A stretch of 8,610 nucleotides of DNA from an uncultured Eubacteriales bacterium (GCA_900554855.1 USIZ01000044.1:1-8610); one strand, 5' to 3'; counted from the stretch's first letter, positions 1-7,108 are shown. Notes: generated by a model not told the origin, from the sequence alone. Program-made: numbers and translations.

Positions 1-1120
1 ACTGCTGCAACAAACGGAAGCTCAGCATAACCGGGTTATGGTCAGACCAGCGGAAGCCGGTATCGACAGTGGAATAATCTACTAGCTCAATATTGTCCGA
101 AATAAGGAAGCCATCCACAGTCAGGCAGAGGCTTTGCTCCGGATCATAGGGAATGTCCGCATTGCGGGTGGTGGGTGCCAACGCCGCACGGCGGGTATCG
201 TCCAACAGATCCAGGCAGAAGCTCATACCCTCAGGCAGGTAGCTGCGCGGGAAGGGATAAGCCCAGCTCTCCGCATCCGTCTCGTCCTCGGCAGCCAACA
301 GGTTATGGTTGAAATCGCCGCCGCAGATCACATAGTTGCCCAGTGCCAGCTCCCCCGCCATATCCTCCTGCAGCATGCGCTTCTGTCCCTCCCGGACGGC
401 ATCGGAATTGCCGTAAGCAGAGAGGTGGACCGTATACACCACCAGCTCCCGACCGTTCTCCACCGGAATACGGCTGACCGAGTAACAGCGATCCAGATCC
501 ACCAGCTTGCTCAGGCTCTCGGAGATGGGCAGGCTGCGGCGCAGCGCCGAGGTGATGGGCAGTCTGGAATAGGTCAGCAGCGCAGACAGGGACTTTCCGT
601 GGGGCTGTGTGAAGGGGTAAAACAGGAAGGGAGAATCGAAGTCAATCGCCAGATCGTAACAATAGTCTGCAAAGCTCTGGCTGAACAGCGCGTCCTGCGC
701 CACATGATAGCTGCGGGTGGCGTCCAGATCCACCTCCTCCAACAGAATTAGGTCCGGATTCAGCTCCTGCACCGTTTGGGCCGCACCCTGGATCGTCTCG
801 ACCACGCTCTCCTTACTCTCCGCCCAGGAGGACTTTCCGCCGTCCATAAAGAAGGTGTAGTCCGGGGTGTAGGCGCCGAAGCCAACGTTATAAGTGACAG
901 CTTTGTACGTCTCCCCCACTCTGGCCGGATCGGCATCGGTCATACTCCCCTCAACCGACAGTGTGACATTGTCCTCAATGCGGTAGTAGTCAATGAACAC
1001 ATAGGCCACATAGGCCAGCGCCGCGATCAGCACTGCCAGCAGGACGCAGAGCACCGTCCGCAGTACCCGGCGGGGCACCGAGAGTTCCCGCCAGCGGCGG
1101 AAATGAGTTCGTTTTGCCAT
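1..1120 (-). CDS. Membrane-anchored endonuclease/exonuclease/phosphatase (EEP) family protein, cut by the left edge
   Basis: Open reading frame of 373 codons from ATG at 1120-1118 to the left edge, with no stop inside the window; the end of the domain (SDHNPV, residues 359-364) is reached, so little is probably missing. A GGGAGG ribosome site lies 5 bases before the ATG. Residues 1-20 are rich in Arg/Lys, residues about 21-43 form one membrane segment, and the catalytic domain follows, so the enzyme should be anchored with its domain outside the cell. EEP-fold motifs in order: TYNVGFGAY (76-84, metal-ligand Asn78), LLEEVD (126-131, metal-ligand Glu), TVHLS (230-234, catalytic-type His232), GGDFNHN (267-273), VDGF (335-338) and SDH (359-361). 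All key catalytic residues are present. Family members act on phosphodiesters or phosphomonoesters (nucleic acid, phospholipid or inositol phosphate); the substrate here cannot be told. It has its own promoter and is not part of the fructose operon. Confidence 0.88.
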   Translation of the reverse strand, partial: MAKRTHFRRWRELSVPRRVLRTVLCVLLAVLIAALAYVAYVFIDYYRIEDNVTLSVEGSMTDADPARVGETYKAVTYNVGFGAYTPDYTFFMDGGKSSWAESKESVVETIQGAAQTVQELNPDLILLEEVDLDATRSYHVAQDALFSQSFADYCYDLAIDFDSPFLFYPFTQPHGKSLSALLTYSRLPITSALRRSLPISESLSKLVDLDRCYSVSRIPVENGRELVVYTVHLSAYGNSDAVREGQKRMLQEDMAGELALGNYVICGGDFNHNLLAAEDETDAESWAYPFPRSYLPEGMSFCLDLLDDTRRAALAPTTRNADIPYDPEQSLCLTVDGFLISDNIELVDYSTVDTGFRWSDHNPVMLSFRLLQQ

Positions 1121-1144
1121 AAGTTCCTCCCACGGTAATAATAA

Positions 1145-1165
1145 ACCTGCGCAGAACGCGCAGGT
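1145..1165 (-). promoter_or_regulatory. Hairpin in the leader of the EEP-family gene
   Basis: A perfect 8-bp inverted repeat (ACCTGCGC / GCGCAGGT) encloses a 5-base loop. It lies 24 bases before the ATG of the EEP-family gene and about 13 bases after the predicted transcription start. On the minus strand it is followed by TTATTATTA, too broken to be a convincing terminator by itself. It could stabilise the 5' end of the mRNA or be a weak attenuator. The structure is seen; the role is inferred. Confidence 0.45.
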
Positions 1166-1184
1166 CTCCAATTTTTGCCCTTTC

Positions 1185-1213
1185 AATATAACATATCAGC
1201 TCAAAAAAGTAAA
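1185..1213 (-). promoter_or_regulatory. Predicted sigma-A promoter of the EEP-family gene
   Basis: On the minus strand, TTTACT (1213-1208, 4 of 6 matches to the -35 consensus) is followed after 17 bases by TATATT (1190-1185, 5 of 6 to the -10 consensus), preceded by a TG one base off the extended -10 position. The expected start is near 1178, about 58 bases before the ATG. It lies downstream of the ptsI terminator, so the EEP gene is probably transcribed independently. Confidence 0.55.
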
Positions 1214-1301
1214 CCGCCCGGTGCAGTCATCGTCAAACTGCGCTGAGGATCCTTTCCTGCTCATGTCATGACCGAATCTCATCATAGGAGGATACAAAGA
1301 T

Positions 1302-1335
1302 GCCGCGGCGCACATCCACCGATGCACACCGCGGC
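1302..1335 (-). terminator. Intrinsic terminator of the fructose PTS operon
   Basis: In the minus-strand RNA, positions 1335-1321 pair with 1316-1302 in an uninterrupted 15-bp stem with three G-U pairs, around a 4-base GGTG loop. An AAAA run precedes the stem and TCTTTGT follows it one base later. The stem begins 13 bases after the ptsI stop codon. The wobble pairs become A-C mismatches in plus-strand RNA, so the structure is built for the minus strand and ends the ptsI transcript. The U tract is imperfect, so some read-through is possible. Confidence 0.7.
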
Positions 1336-1348
1336 GCTTTTCACTTAA

Positions 1349-3064
1349 TTAGACAGACTTACTGCTGGCTTCCAGATAGCCTTGCACACCGGCGGCGGTG
1401 GAAAGCTTCATGGCCTCCTCCTCGACCCGCGCGGCCTCCCGGCTGTGCCAGCTGCTGATCTGGGCCCGGGTGGACAGGACCGATGCCGCACTCACGGAAA
1501 ATTCATCCAGTCCCCAGTGCAGGAGCAGGGGCGTAAGTCTGGGATCTGCGGCGGCCTCGCCGCACATTCCAACCGGAATTCCGGCGGCTTTGGCTGCCGC
1601 GATCACGCTGCGAATGGAGCGCAGAACAGCCGGATGATACGGGGTATAGAGCGGTGCGACCTGCGCATTGCCCCGATCTACGGCCATGGTATACTGGGTC
1701 AGGTCGTTGGTGCCGATGGAGAAGAAGTCGCACTCCCGGGCCAGCAGATCCGCCGTCCATGCGGCGGCAGGGGTCTCCACCATAATGCCCAGCGGGATGT
1801 CGGCATCAAAGTCAAGCCCCTCCCGGCTCAACTCCTGCTTGCACTGCTCCAGCAGATTGCGTGCAGCGCGAACCTCGTCCAGCCCCGTCACCAGCGGAAG
1901 CATGATCTTGATGTTATGGTGCGCCGCACCCGCCCGAAGCAGTGCGCGCAGCTGGATCTTGTACAGCTCCGGCCGGTCCAGGCAATAGCGGATGGCCCGG
2001 TGACCGAGGAACGGATTCTCCTCCTTGGCCATACCGAGATAATCAACGGCCTTGTCACCGCCCACATCAAGGGTGCGGATAATGACCTCTTTCCCGGCCA
2101 TGCAGTCGGAAACAGCCTGGTAGGCCTCCAGCTGCTCATTTTCCGTTGGCGCGCTGGCGCGATCCATGTAGAGAAACTCGGTGCGGAACAGGCCGATGCC
2201 CTCAGCTCCATTGTCGGCGGCCAGCTGAGCCTCCGCCGCGGAGCCGATATTGGCATAGAGCCGGAACTGGGTGCCATCTGCATTGACCGTAGCCCTGTCC
2301 CGGTAAACGGTGAGCAATGCCCGGCGCTGTGCCTCAACCCGCTGGCGCTGGAGATATTCACTGCGGGTGCGTTCATCGGGGCTGATGAACACCTGTCCCG
2401 CCGTTCCGTCCACGATAACACAGGCGCCGTCCTGCACCTGCTCCATCAGCTTGGGCACGCTCAGCACCGCCGGGATCCCCATAGCCCGGGCCAGAATGGC
2501 GGAATGGCTCCTCGCGCCGCCCACCTCAGTGACAATGGCGCTAACCGTATCGGCGTGCAGCCCCACCGTCATGGATGCGGTCAGCTCGTGGGCACACAGC
2601 ACGCAGCCCTGGGGCAGTGTGCTCATGTCCACTCGGGTTACCCCCAGCAGAATAGACAGCATCCGCGTGCGGATGTCCCGCACATCGGCGGCGCGCTGGC
2701 GCATCATGTCATCCTCCACGCCGGCGAACATATCGGCATACATACTGCACACCTGGTCTACCGCCGCCTCGGCGCAGCTGCCCGCGTCGATGGCGTCCTC
2801 CATCTGACTGCGCAGAAACGGGTCCGCCAGCATAGTGATCTGGCCCGTCAGGATTTCAGCCTCATGGTCGCCCACCTCGGCGCCGATGCGCTCTGCCAAT
2901 GCCTGAGTGGTCTCGTTGAACTGCTCCACGGCGCGCTGAAGGCGCTGCTTTTCCGCCTCCTTGCCCGCGTAGCCCACGCCGCTGTAATCCAGACTCTGTT
3001 CACGAATACAGATGGCATTTCCGATGCCGATGCCGTCAGAGGCGGCAATTCCGCGCAGCTCCAT
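1349..3064 (-). CDS. ptsI: PTS Enzyme I (phosphoenolpyruvate-protein phosphotransferase)
   Basis: Cytoplasmic enzyme that takes phosphate from PEP and passes it to HPr, the first step for all PTS sugars. It has 571 residues, the usual family length. The start MELRGIAASDGIGIG was chosen because GGAGG lies 9 bases before that ATG and it matches the conserved N-terminus; the frame stays open 25 codons upstream without recognisable sequence. The N-terminal phosphohistidine domain carries GGARSHSAILAR (182-193) with active His187, split by the HPr-binding helical part (about residues 25-145). The C-terminal PEP-binding barrel carries LFRTEFLYMD (292-301, Arg294), IIRTLDVGGDK (328-338, Arg330), GIMVETPAA (426-434), FFSIGTNDLTQY (447-458) and VGMCGEAAADP (498-508) with the catalytic acid Cys501. 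All key residues are present. It is the last gene of the operon, 34 bases after ptsH and followed by a terminator. Confidence 0.97.
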   Translation of the reverse strand: MELRGIAASDGIGIGNAICIREQSLDYSGVGYAGKEAEKQRLQRAVEQFNETTQALAERIGAEVGDHEAEILTGQITMLADPFLRSQMEDAIDAGSCAEAAVDQVCSMYADMFAGVEDDMMRQRAADVRDIRTRMLSILLGVTRVDMSTLPQGCVLCAHELTASMTVGLHADTVSAIVTEVGGARSHSAILARAMGIPAVLSVPKLMEQVQDGACVIVDGTAGQVFISPDERTRSEYLQRQRVEAQRRALLTVYRDRATVNADGTQFRLYANIGSAAEAQLAADNGAEGIGLFRTEFLYMDRASAPTENEQLEAYQAVSDCMAGKEVIIRTLDVGGDKAVDYLGMAKEENPFLGHRAIRYCLDRPELYKIQLRALLRAGAAHHNIKIMLPLVTGLDEVRAARNLLEQCKQELSREGLDFDADIPLGIMVETPAAAWTADLLARECDFFSIGTNDLTQYTMAVDRGNAQVAPLYTPYHPAVLRSIRSVIAAAKAAGIPVGMCGEAAADPRLTPLLLHWGLDEFSVSAASVLSTRAQISSWHSREAARVEEEAMKLSTAAGVQGYLEASSKSV

Positions 3065-3098
3065 AGCCCTATTCCTCCAAATCAGATTTGTCGTGTGT

Positions 3099-3362
3099 TC
3101 ACTCGCCGAGACCGGACTTGACCAGCGCCACGGCGGCATCCAGGCAGGCCTGCTCCTGCTCGCCGGAGCACTGGATCTCGATCTCTGCGCCGCACTTGAT
3201 GCAGGCAGCCATCAGGTTCATAATGCTGCGGGCATTCACGGTGCCGCCATTGTGCAGGATCGTGACGTCACAGGGATAGGCATTGATGGTGTTGACGAAG
3301 AGCTGAGCGGGACGCATATGCATTCCCTGGGGATTGGTCAGAGTGACTTTTGCGGATACCAT
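3099..3362 (-). CDS. ptsH: HPr, phosphocarrier protein of the PTS
   Basis: Small cytoplasmic phosphocarrier between Enzyme I and the sugar permease. It has 87 residues, the normal HPr length. The active site is GMHMRPA (13-19), with phosphorylated His15 and Arg17. The regulatory site is RSIMNLM (45-51), with Ser46 in its conserved place, as in HPr of Bacillota phosphorylated by HPr kinase for CcpA-type catabolite control. The start MVSAKVTL was chosen because GGAGG lies 8 bases before it; an in-frame ATG 15 bases upstream (3377) would place that ribosome site inside the coding region. His15 shows this is a true HPr rather than Crh. Met at positions 14 and 16 around the active His is less common than GLHARPA. 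It lies between fruA (42-43 base gap) and ptsI, so it should be induced with fructose uptake. Confidence 0.96.
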   Translation of the reverse strand: MVSAKVTLTNPQGMHMRPAQLFVNTINAYPCDVTILHNGGTVNARSIMNLMAACIKCGAEIEIQCSGEQEQACLDAAVALVKSGLGE

Positions 3363-3405
3363 AATAATTACCTCCAAACGATATTCAGATATCTAAATCT
3401 GTGGA

Positions 3406-5331
3406 TCAGGACTTCTTCTTTTTCAGCAGACCGAGCAGCAGCATGCCGGCCACGCTGCCTGCGGCAAGCGCAATGAGATAACCCAGTACATTGGTCATCA
3501 CCGGGAACACGAACACACCGCCGTGAGGCGCGGGCAGCGCACAACCGAAAGCCATGGACAGCGCTCCGGCCAGACCGGAGCCCACGATGCAGGCGGGCAG
3601 GACATGGAGCGGGTCCGCCGCAGCAAAGGGGATCGCACCCTCCGTGATAAAGCACAGACCCATAATATAGTTGACCACACCGGATTTGCGCTCCTCCGCA
3701 GTGAAACGGTTCTTGAAAAAGGTGGTCGCCAACGCGATGGCCAGCGGCGGCACCATACCGCCCACCATGACTGCCGCCATGACCTCCGAACCCTGACCTG
3801 CGGCAACGGTGGCCAGCGTAGAGGTACCGAACACATAGGCCGCCTTATTGAAGGGACCGCCCATGTCAATGGCCATCATAGCGGCCAGCACGATGCCCAG
3901 CAGCACCTTACTGCCCTCGCCCATGGCCTGCAGCCCGGAGTACAGAGCGCTGTTCAGCATACCAACAAAGGGATTGATCAGGCACATGAACAGACCGATC
4001 ACCAGCAGACCGACCACCGGGTAAATGAGGATCGGCTTCAATCCCTCCAGCGACCGCGGGAGCTTATCGCATAGCTTGCGCATCCCCAGCATCAGATAAC
4101 CCGCAGCAAAGCCGGCGATCAACGCACCGAGGAAGCCCGCGGGGACAGCGCTTCCGGCGGGACTGGCAAATGTTGCGCCGGACACCGCCAGCGCACCGCC
4201 CACAAAGCCCACCATCAGGCCGGGCCGGTCGGCGATCGCCATGGCGATAAAGCCCGCCAGCACAGGGAGCATAAAGTTGAAGGCGGTGCCGCCGATTGCC
4301 TTGAACCAGGCGGCCACCGGAGTATTGCTGCCGAAATTGGCATAGTCGAGGGACGCATCATCCAGCAGGAAGGCCAGTGCAATGAGAATGCCGCCGCCGA
4401 TGACAAAGGGAAGCATATGACTGACACCGTTCATCAGCTGCTTGTAGAGCCTGCGGCCAAAGCTCTCGTTCTCCGCCTGCGCCGCCACCTCACCGGTATG
4501 GTGATAGATCGGCGCGGTCGGCGCGCTGTGGATCAGCTCCTCCGGGCGGTAGATCCCGTCGGACACGGGTACCCGCAGGACGGGCTTGCCGTCAAACCGG
4601 GCCAGGTCGACCTCCTTGTCGGCGGCAATAATAACGCCCTCGCAGGCGGCGATCTCTGCCCTGGTCAGGATATTCTTTGCACCGCCGGAGCCCTGCGTCT
4701 CCACCTTCACGGAGATACCAAGCTCCTGTCCCTTCTTTTCCAGCGCCTCCGCCGCCATATAGGTGTGGGCAATACCGGTGGGACAGGCGGTGATGGCCAG
4801 AATGCGGGGTGTCTGCGGTACTTCCGGTGCAGCTGCCGTCTCTTCCAGCGCGGCGGAGTTCTCCGGTGCGCCGAACTTTTCCGTCTCATAGCGGTCAATG
4901 ACAGCAAGGAAGGTGTCGGCATCCGGGGCTGAGCGCAAATCGCTGAGGAACTGAGGATTCATCAGCAGCACCATCAGGTGGGACAGGATCTCCAGATGCA
5001 GGTCGCCGTCCATGGGGGCCGCGATCATAAAGAACAGATCGGAGGGCTGGCCGTCCATCGCGCCGTAATCCACGCCCTCGGTCAGCGTGCAGGCCGCCAG
5101 GCTCGGGGCAGTGACGCAGTCACTCTTGGCATGGGGCACCGCAATGCCCGCCTCGATGGCGGTGCTGTTCTGAGCCTCACGGGCCAGAATGGCCGCTTTG
5201 TAAGCCCCTTTGTCGGAAATGCAGCCGCTCCGGGTCTGAAGCTCGACCAGCAGGTCGATGACTCCTTCTTTATCCGCGGCATGGGTGTGAAGCTGGATCT
5301 TGGATGCGTCAAGCAGATCGATAATGCGCAT
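3406..5331 (-). CDS. fruA: Fructose-specific PTS permease, EIIABC fusion
   Basis: Imports fructose across the cytoplasmic membrane and phosphorylates it to fructose-1-phosphate. It has 641 residues in order A-B-C. The EIIA domain (about 1-150) has the phosphohistidine in IAVPHAKS (63-70, His67). An Ala/Glu/Pro-rich linker (about 154-175) follows. The EIIB domain (about 176-275) begins RILAITACPTGIAHTYMAA, with phosphocysteine Cys183. The EIIC domain (about 290-637) has many hydrophobic membrane segments, GGPFNKAA (491-498), FITEGAIPFA (561-570) and the ALPAPHGG stretch (598-605), and ends in a lysine tail. The start MRIIDLLDASKI was chosen because AGGAAG lies 8 bases before it and EIIA begins there; the frame runs open 47 codons further upstream inside fruK without meaning. 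It starts 17 bases after fruK. The neighbour fruK, a fructose-1-phosphate enzyme, supports fructose over mannitol or mannose. Confidence 0.95.
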   Translation of the reverse strand: MRIIDLLDASKIQLHTHAADKEGVIDLLVELQTRSGCISDKGAYKAAILAREAQNSTAIEAGIAVPHAKSDCVTAPSLAACTLTEGVDYGAMDGQPSDLFFMIAAPMDGDLHLEILSHLMVLLMNPQFLSDLRSAPDADTFLAVIDRYETEKFGAPENSAALEETAAAPEVPQTPRILAITACPTGIAHTYMAAEALEKKGQELGISVKVETQGSGGAKNILTRAEIAACEGVIIAADKEVDLARFDGKPVLRVPVSDGIYRPEELIHSAPTAPIYHHTGEVAAQAENESFGRRLYKQLMNGVSHMLPFVIGGGILIALAFLLDDASLDYANFGSNTPVAAWFKAIGGTAFNFMLPVLAGFIAMAIADRPGLMVGFVGGALAVSGATFASPAGSAVPAGFLGALIAGFAAGYLMLGMRKLCDKLPRSLEGLKPILIYPVVGLLVIGLFMCLINPFVGMLNSALYSGLQAMGEGSKVLLGIVLAAMMAIDMGGPFNKAAYVFGTSTLATVAAGQGSEVMAAVMVGGMVPPLAIALATTFFKNRFTAEERKSGVVNYIMGLCFITEGAIPFAAADPLHVLPACIVGSGLAGALSMAFGCALPAPHGGVFVFPVMTNVLGYLIALAAGSVAGMLLLGLLKKKKS

Positions 5332-5348
5332 AGTCAGATCTTCCTTTC

Positions 5349-6251
5349 TTAAAACTGCGCCAAAAGCGCATGAATTTCCTCTTCTGTCGCCAAAGTATCG
5401 GAAAAAGCAGTGGCGCTGCCTGCGGCGGCTCCCAGCTTGTGGGCGTAGCCGTAATCTCCGCGTTCCAGCCAACCGGCAATGAATCCGGCCACCATGGAAT
5501 CCCCCGCGCCGACGGAGTTCCGGACGGTGCCCTCAGGCACGCCCAGCCGATGGACGCCGCCCTGCTCATCCAGCAGAAGGGAGCCATCCCCCGCCATGGA
5601 CACCAACACATTGCGGGCTCCGCGCTTTTGCAGTTCGCGGGCACAGAGCAGGATCTCCGTGTCGCTGTTCAGCTTCCGGCCAAAGATCTCACCCAGCTCA
5701 ATATGATTGGGCTTGATCAGGAAGGGATGGTAGCCCAGCACATTGCAGAGCAGATCCCGCGTGGCGTCCACCACGGTGAACACACCCCGGCCCTCCACCC
5801 GGCGCAGCAGCTTTTCATAGCTGTCGTCCGGCATAGAGGCGGGAATGGAGCCGGAAATCACCAGCACATCGCCCTCGCCCAGCGCGTCCAGCTTCCGCAT
5901 CAACTCGTCCAGCGCCTGCGCACTGACTGCCGGCCCCTGGGCATTAATCTCCGTCTCAGCGCTGCCCTTTATCTTGACATTAATGCGGGTCTGCCCTTCA
6001 TCCAGCCGGATGAAGTCCTGACGGATGCCCCGCTCACTCAGACTGCGCTCCAGCTCCCGGCCGGTAAATCCGGCCACAAAGCCCAGTGCGGTGGTTTCAA
6101 CCCCCAGCGCCTTGAGTACACAGGAGACATTGATGCCCTTGCCGCCCAGTTGGATCTCCTCGCTGCTGGTACGGTTGGTTATGCCCGGCTCAAAATGAGC
6201 CACCCGCATCACATAGTCCAGCGCGGGATTGAAGGTAACGGTATAAACCAT
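5349..6251 (-). CDS. fruK: 1-phosphofructokinase (PfkB/ribokinase family)
   Basis: Cytoplasmic kinase converting fructose-1-phosphate and ATP to fructose-1,6-bisphosphate, bringing imported fructose into glycolysis. It has 300 residues, the usual length. It starts MVYTVTFNPALDYV, typical of 1-phosphofructokinases. The first PfkB signature is at QLGGKGINVS (34-43), the motif KPNHIELGEIFG at 180-191, and the second signature NSVGAGDSMVAGF at 245-257, with the catalytic base Asp251. Start choice: AAAGGAAG lies 7 bases before the ATG at 6251. A GTG two codons upstream (6257) overlaps the fruR stop as GTGA but is only one base from that ribosome site, so it is less likely. A tagatose-6-phosphate kinase is the nearest alternative; the EII-Fru neighbour argues for FruK. 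Confidence 0.94.
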   Translation of the reverse strand: MVYTVTFNPALDYVMRVAHFEPGITNRTSSEEIQLGGKGINVSCVLKALGVETTALGFVAGFTGRELERSLSERGIRQDFIRLDEGQTRINVKIKGSAETEINAQGPAVSAQALDELMRKLDALGEGDVLVISGSIPASMPDDSYEKLLRRVEGRGVFTVVDATRDLLCNVLGYHPFLIKPNHIELGEIFGRKLNSDTEILLCARELQKRGARNVLVSMAGDGSLLLDEQGGVHRLGVPEGTVRNSVGAGDSMVAGFIAGWLERGDYGYAHKLGAAAGSATAFSDTLATEEEIHALLAQF

Positions 6252-6253
6252 GC

Positions 6254-6997
6254 TCACACTTCCTTTATAATCGTATGATCCATATAACTCTTGTCCGGCA
6301 GGCGGTCGGTGATGATAGCCGCCTGTTCCAGCGGCAGGAACGACACCGCCGTCACCATCTGGAATTTGCTTGCGTCCGCCAGCACATAGGTGAGGTAGGA
6401 TTGCTCGGCGGCCGTCTGCTTGACCGCCGCCTCCTCCCGGTCCGGTGTGGTAAAGCCCTGCCGGACGGTGATGCCGTTGGTACCGAGAAACGCCTTGGTG
6501 AAGTTGAATTGGCGCAGCGCGTCCAATGTCATAGAGCCCACCATGGCCCGAGTCTCCGGGCGGAGCAGGCCGCCCACACAGTAGCAGCGCAGTCCGAGCG
6601 CCGCCATCTGCGCCATAACATCCACGCTGTTGGTGACAAAGCTGGCCTTGGAATCCCTCAGATGGGGCAGCATCCGCACTGTGGTGGTGCCGGAATCCAA
6701 AAACACCACGTCATCATCGTTCACAAACCCGGCGGCATAGGCCGCGATGCGCTCCTTCTCATCCTGGCACAGCTGAGTCTTTGTGCTCACATCCTGCTCT
6801 TTTCCGATGAACGACTCCCCCGCCAGCACAGCGCCGCCGTGAACCTTGTTCAGCAGGCCCTGATCGGCCAGCACATTCAGATCCCGCCGGGTGGTGGCCT
6901 CTGATGCGCCGGTCAGTTCGCACAGACGCGCCACACTGGCCGCGTGATGCTCCTGGAGTTCCTGAAGAATCGCCGCAAAACGCTGTTCCACTAACAT
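6254..6997 (-). CDS. fruR: DeoR-family transcriptional regulator of the fructose operon
   Basis: Cytoplasmic DNA-binding protein of 247 residues, normal for the DeoR family. The N-terminal winged helix-turn-helix is at about 5-57, with SVARLCELTGASEATTRRDL (21-40) and the wing LLNKVHGGAV (48-57). The rest (about 75-235) is the phosphosugar-sensing DeoRC domain, with FLDSGTTTVRML and a Gly-Gly loop followed by RAMVG. AAGGAG lies 7 bases before the ATG. It is the first gene of the operon and ends 2 bases before fruK, so it is translationally close to its target enzymes. Family members of this layout usually repress fru genes, relieved by fructose-1-phosphate; that role here is inferred from position. 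Phased TGATYG repeats at its promoter would allow autoregulation. Confidence 0.9.
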   Translation of the reverse strand: MLVEQRFAAILQELQEHHAASVARLCELTGASEATTRRDLNVLADQGLLNKVHGGAVLAGESFIGKEQDVSTKTQLCQDEKERIAAYAAGFVNDDDVVFLDSGTTTVRMLPHLRDSKASFVTNSVDVMAQMAALGLRCYCVGGLLRPETRAMVGSMTLDALRQFNFTKAFLGTNGITVRQGFTTPDREEAAVKQTAAEQSYLTYVLADASKFQMVTAVSFLPLEQAAIITDRLPDKSYMDHTIIKEV

Positions 6998-7009
6998 AGT
7001 TGTTCTCCT

Positions 7010-7039
7010 TGATCGTTCATGATCGTTATTGCTTGTTTA
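7010..7039 (+). repeat. Three 10-bp-phased repeats in the fruR leader, candidate operator
   Basis: Read on the plus strand, TGATCGTT occurs at 7010-7017 and 7020-7027, with a weaker third unit TGCTTGTT at 7030-7037, each exactly 10 bases apart. They lie just downstream of the expected fruR transcription start and end at the fruR ribosome site. One-helical-turn spacing puts the units on one DNA face, as expected for a DeoR-family oligomer. The protein that binds is inferred. Confidence 0.6.
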
Positions 7040-7046
7040 CGCCTTC

Positions 7047-7074
7047 ATTATAGCGCCGTTTCTTGCATTGTCAA
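7047..7074 (-). promoter_or_regulatory. Sigma-A promoter of the fruR-fruK-fruA-ptsH-ptsI operon
   Basis: On the minus strand, a perfect -35 box TTGACA (7074-7069) is followed after 16 bases by a perfect -10 box TATAAT (7052-7047). The expected start is near 7040, giving a leader of about 43 bases before the fruR ATG. Both boxes match the consensus fully, so the promoter should be strong unless repressed. The -35 box overlaps one of the TGATTGA repeats. Confidence 0.85.
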
Positions 7075-7087
7075 TCATATTCAATCA
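7071..7087 (-). repeat. Paired TGATTGA repeats overlapping the fru -35 box, candidate operator
   Basis: Read on the minus strand, TGATTGA occurs at 7087-7081 and again at 7077-7071, exactly 10 bases apart; a poorly matching third unit TGCAAGA follows at 7067-7061. The second copy overlaps the -35 hexamer. The units face the TGATCGTT set on the other side of the -10 box, giving a mirrored layout. It is a probable FruR site by family habit and position. Confidence 0.6.
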
Positions 7088-7108
7088 AATTCGCGCAACA
7101 AAATTTAT

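Noticed and set aside
134..1138. Plus-strand open frames at 134-751 and 776-1138
   Set aside because: Both lie opposite the EEP-family gene, which shows a full set of family motifs in one continuous minus-strand frame and a good ribosome site.
1300..1458. Plus-strand ATG at 1300 with AGGAGG 8 bases upstream, open for about 52 codons
   Set aside because: The start lies inside the operon terminator and the rest is antisense to the ptsI 3' end. The product is Arg/Pro-rich without a domain, and I see no plus-strand promoter. The ribosome-like motif is probably chance.
1382..3121. A 579-codon plus-strand open frame opposite ptsI
   Set aside because: It is antisense to an intact Enzyme I gene with all catalytic motifs. 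The frame is open because GC-rich codons on the other strand rarely give stops. The protein is of low complexity (His/Arg/Gly-rich), without domains, and has no ribosome site.
3062..3139. Longer ptsI start at 3139
   Set aside because: The 25 extra residues overlap the ptsH end and do not resemble Enzyme I; the GGAGG before the ATG at 3064 and the conserved N-terminus decide for the shorter form.
3381..3401. Weak inverted repeat CAGAT / ATCTG between fruA and ptsH
   Set aside because: Only 5 bp of mostly AT pairs and no T run. Too weak to call an attenuator or terminator.
5332..5472. Longer fruA start at 5472 giving 688 residues
   Set aside because: The extra 47 residues are an out-of-frame reading of the fruK end. 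The EIIA domain begins at the ATG at 5331 with a ribosome site before it.
5370..6278. A 302-codon plus-strand open frame opposite fruK
   Set aside because: It mirrors fruK, whose kinase signatures are clear. The antisense product has no recognisable domain.
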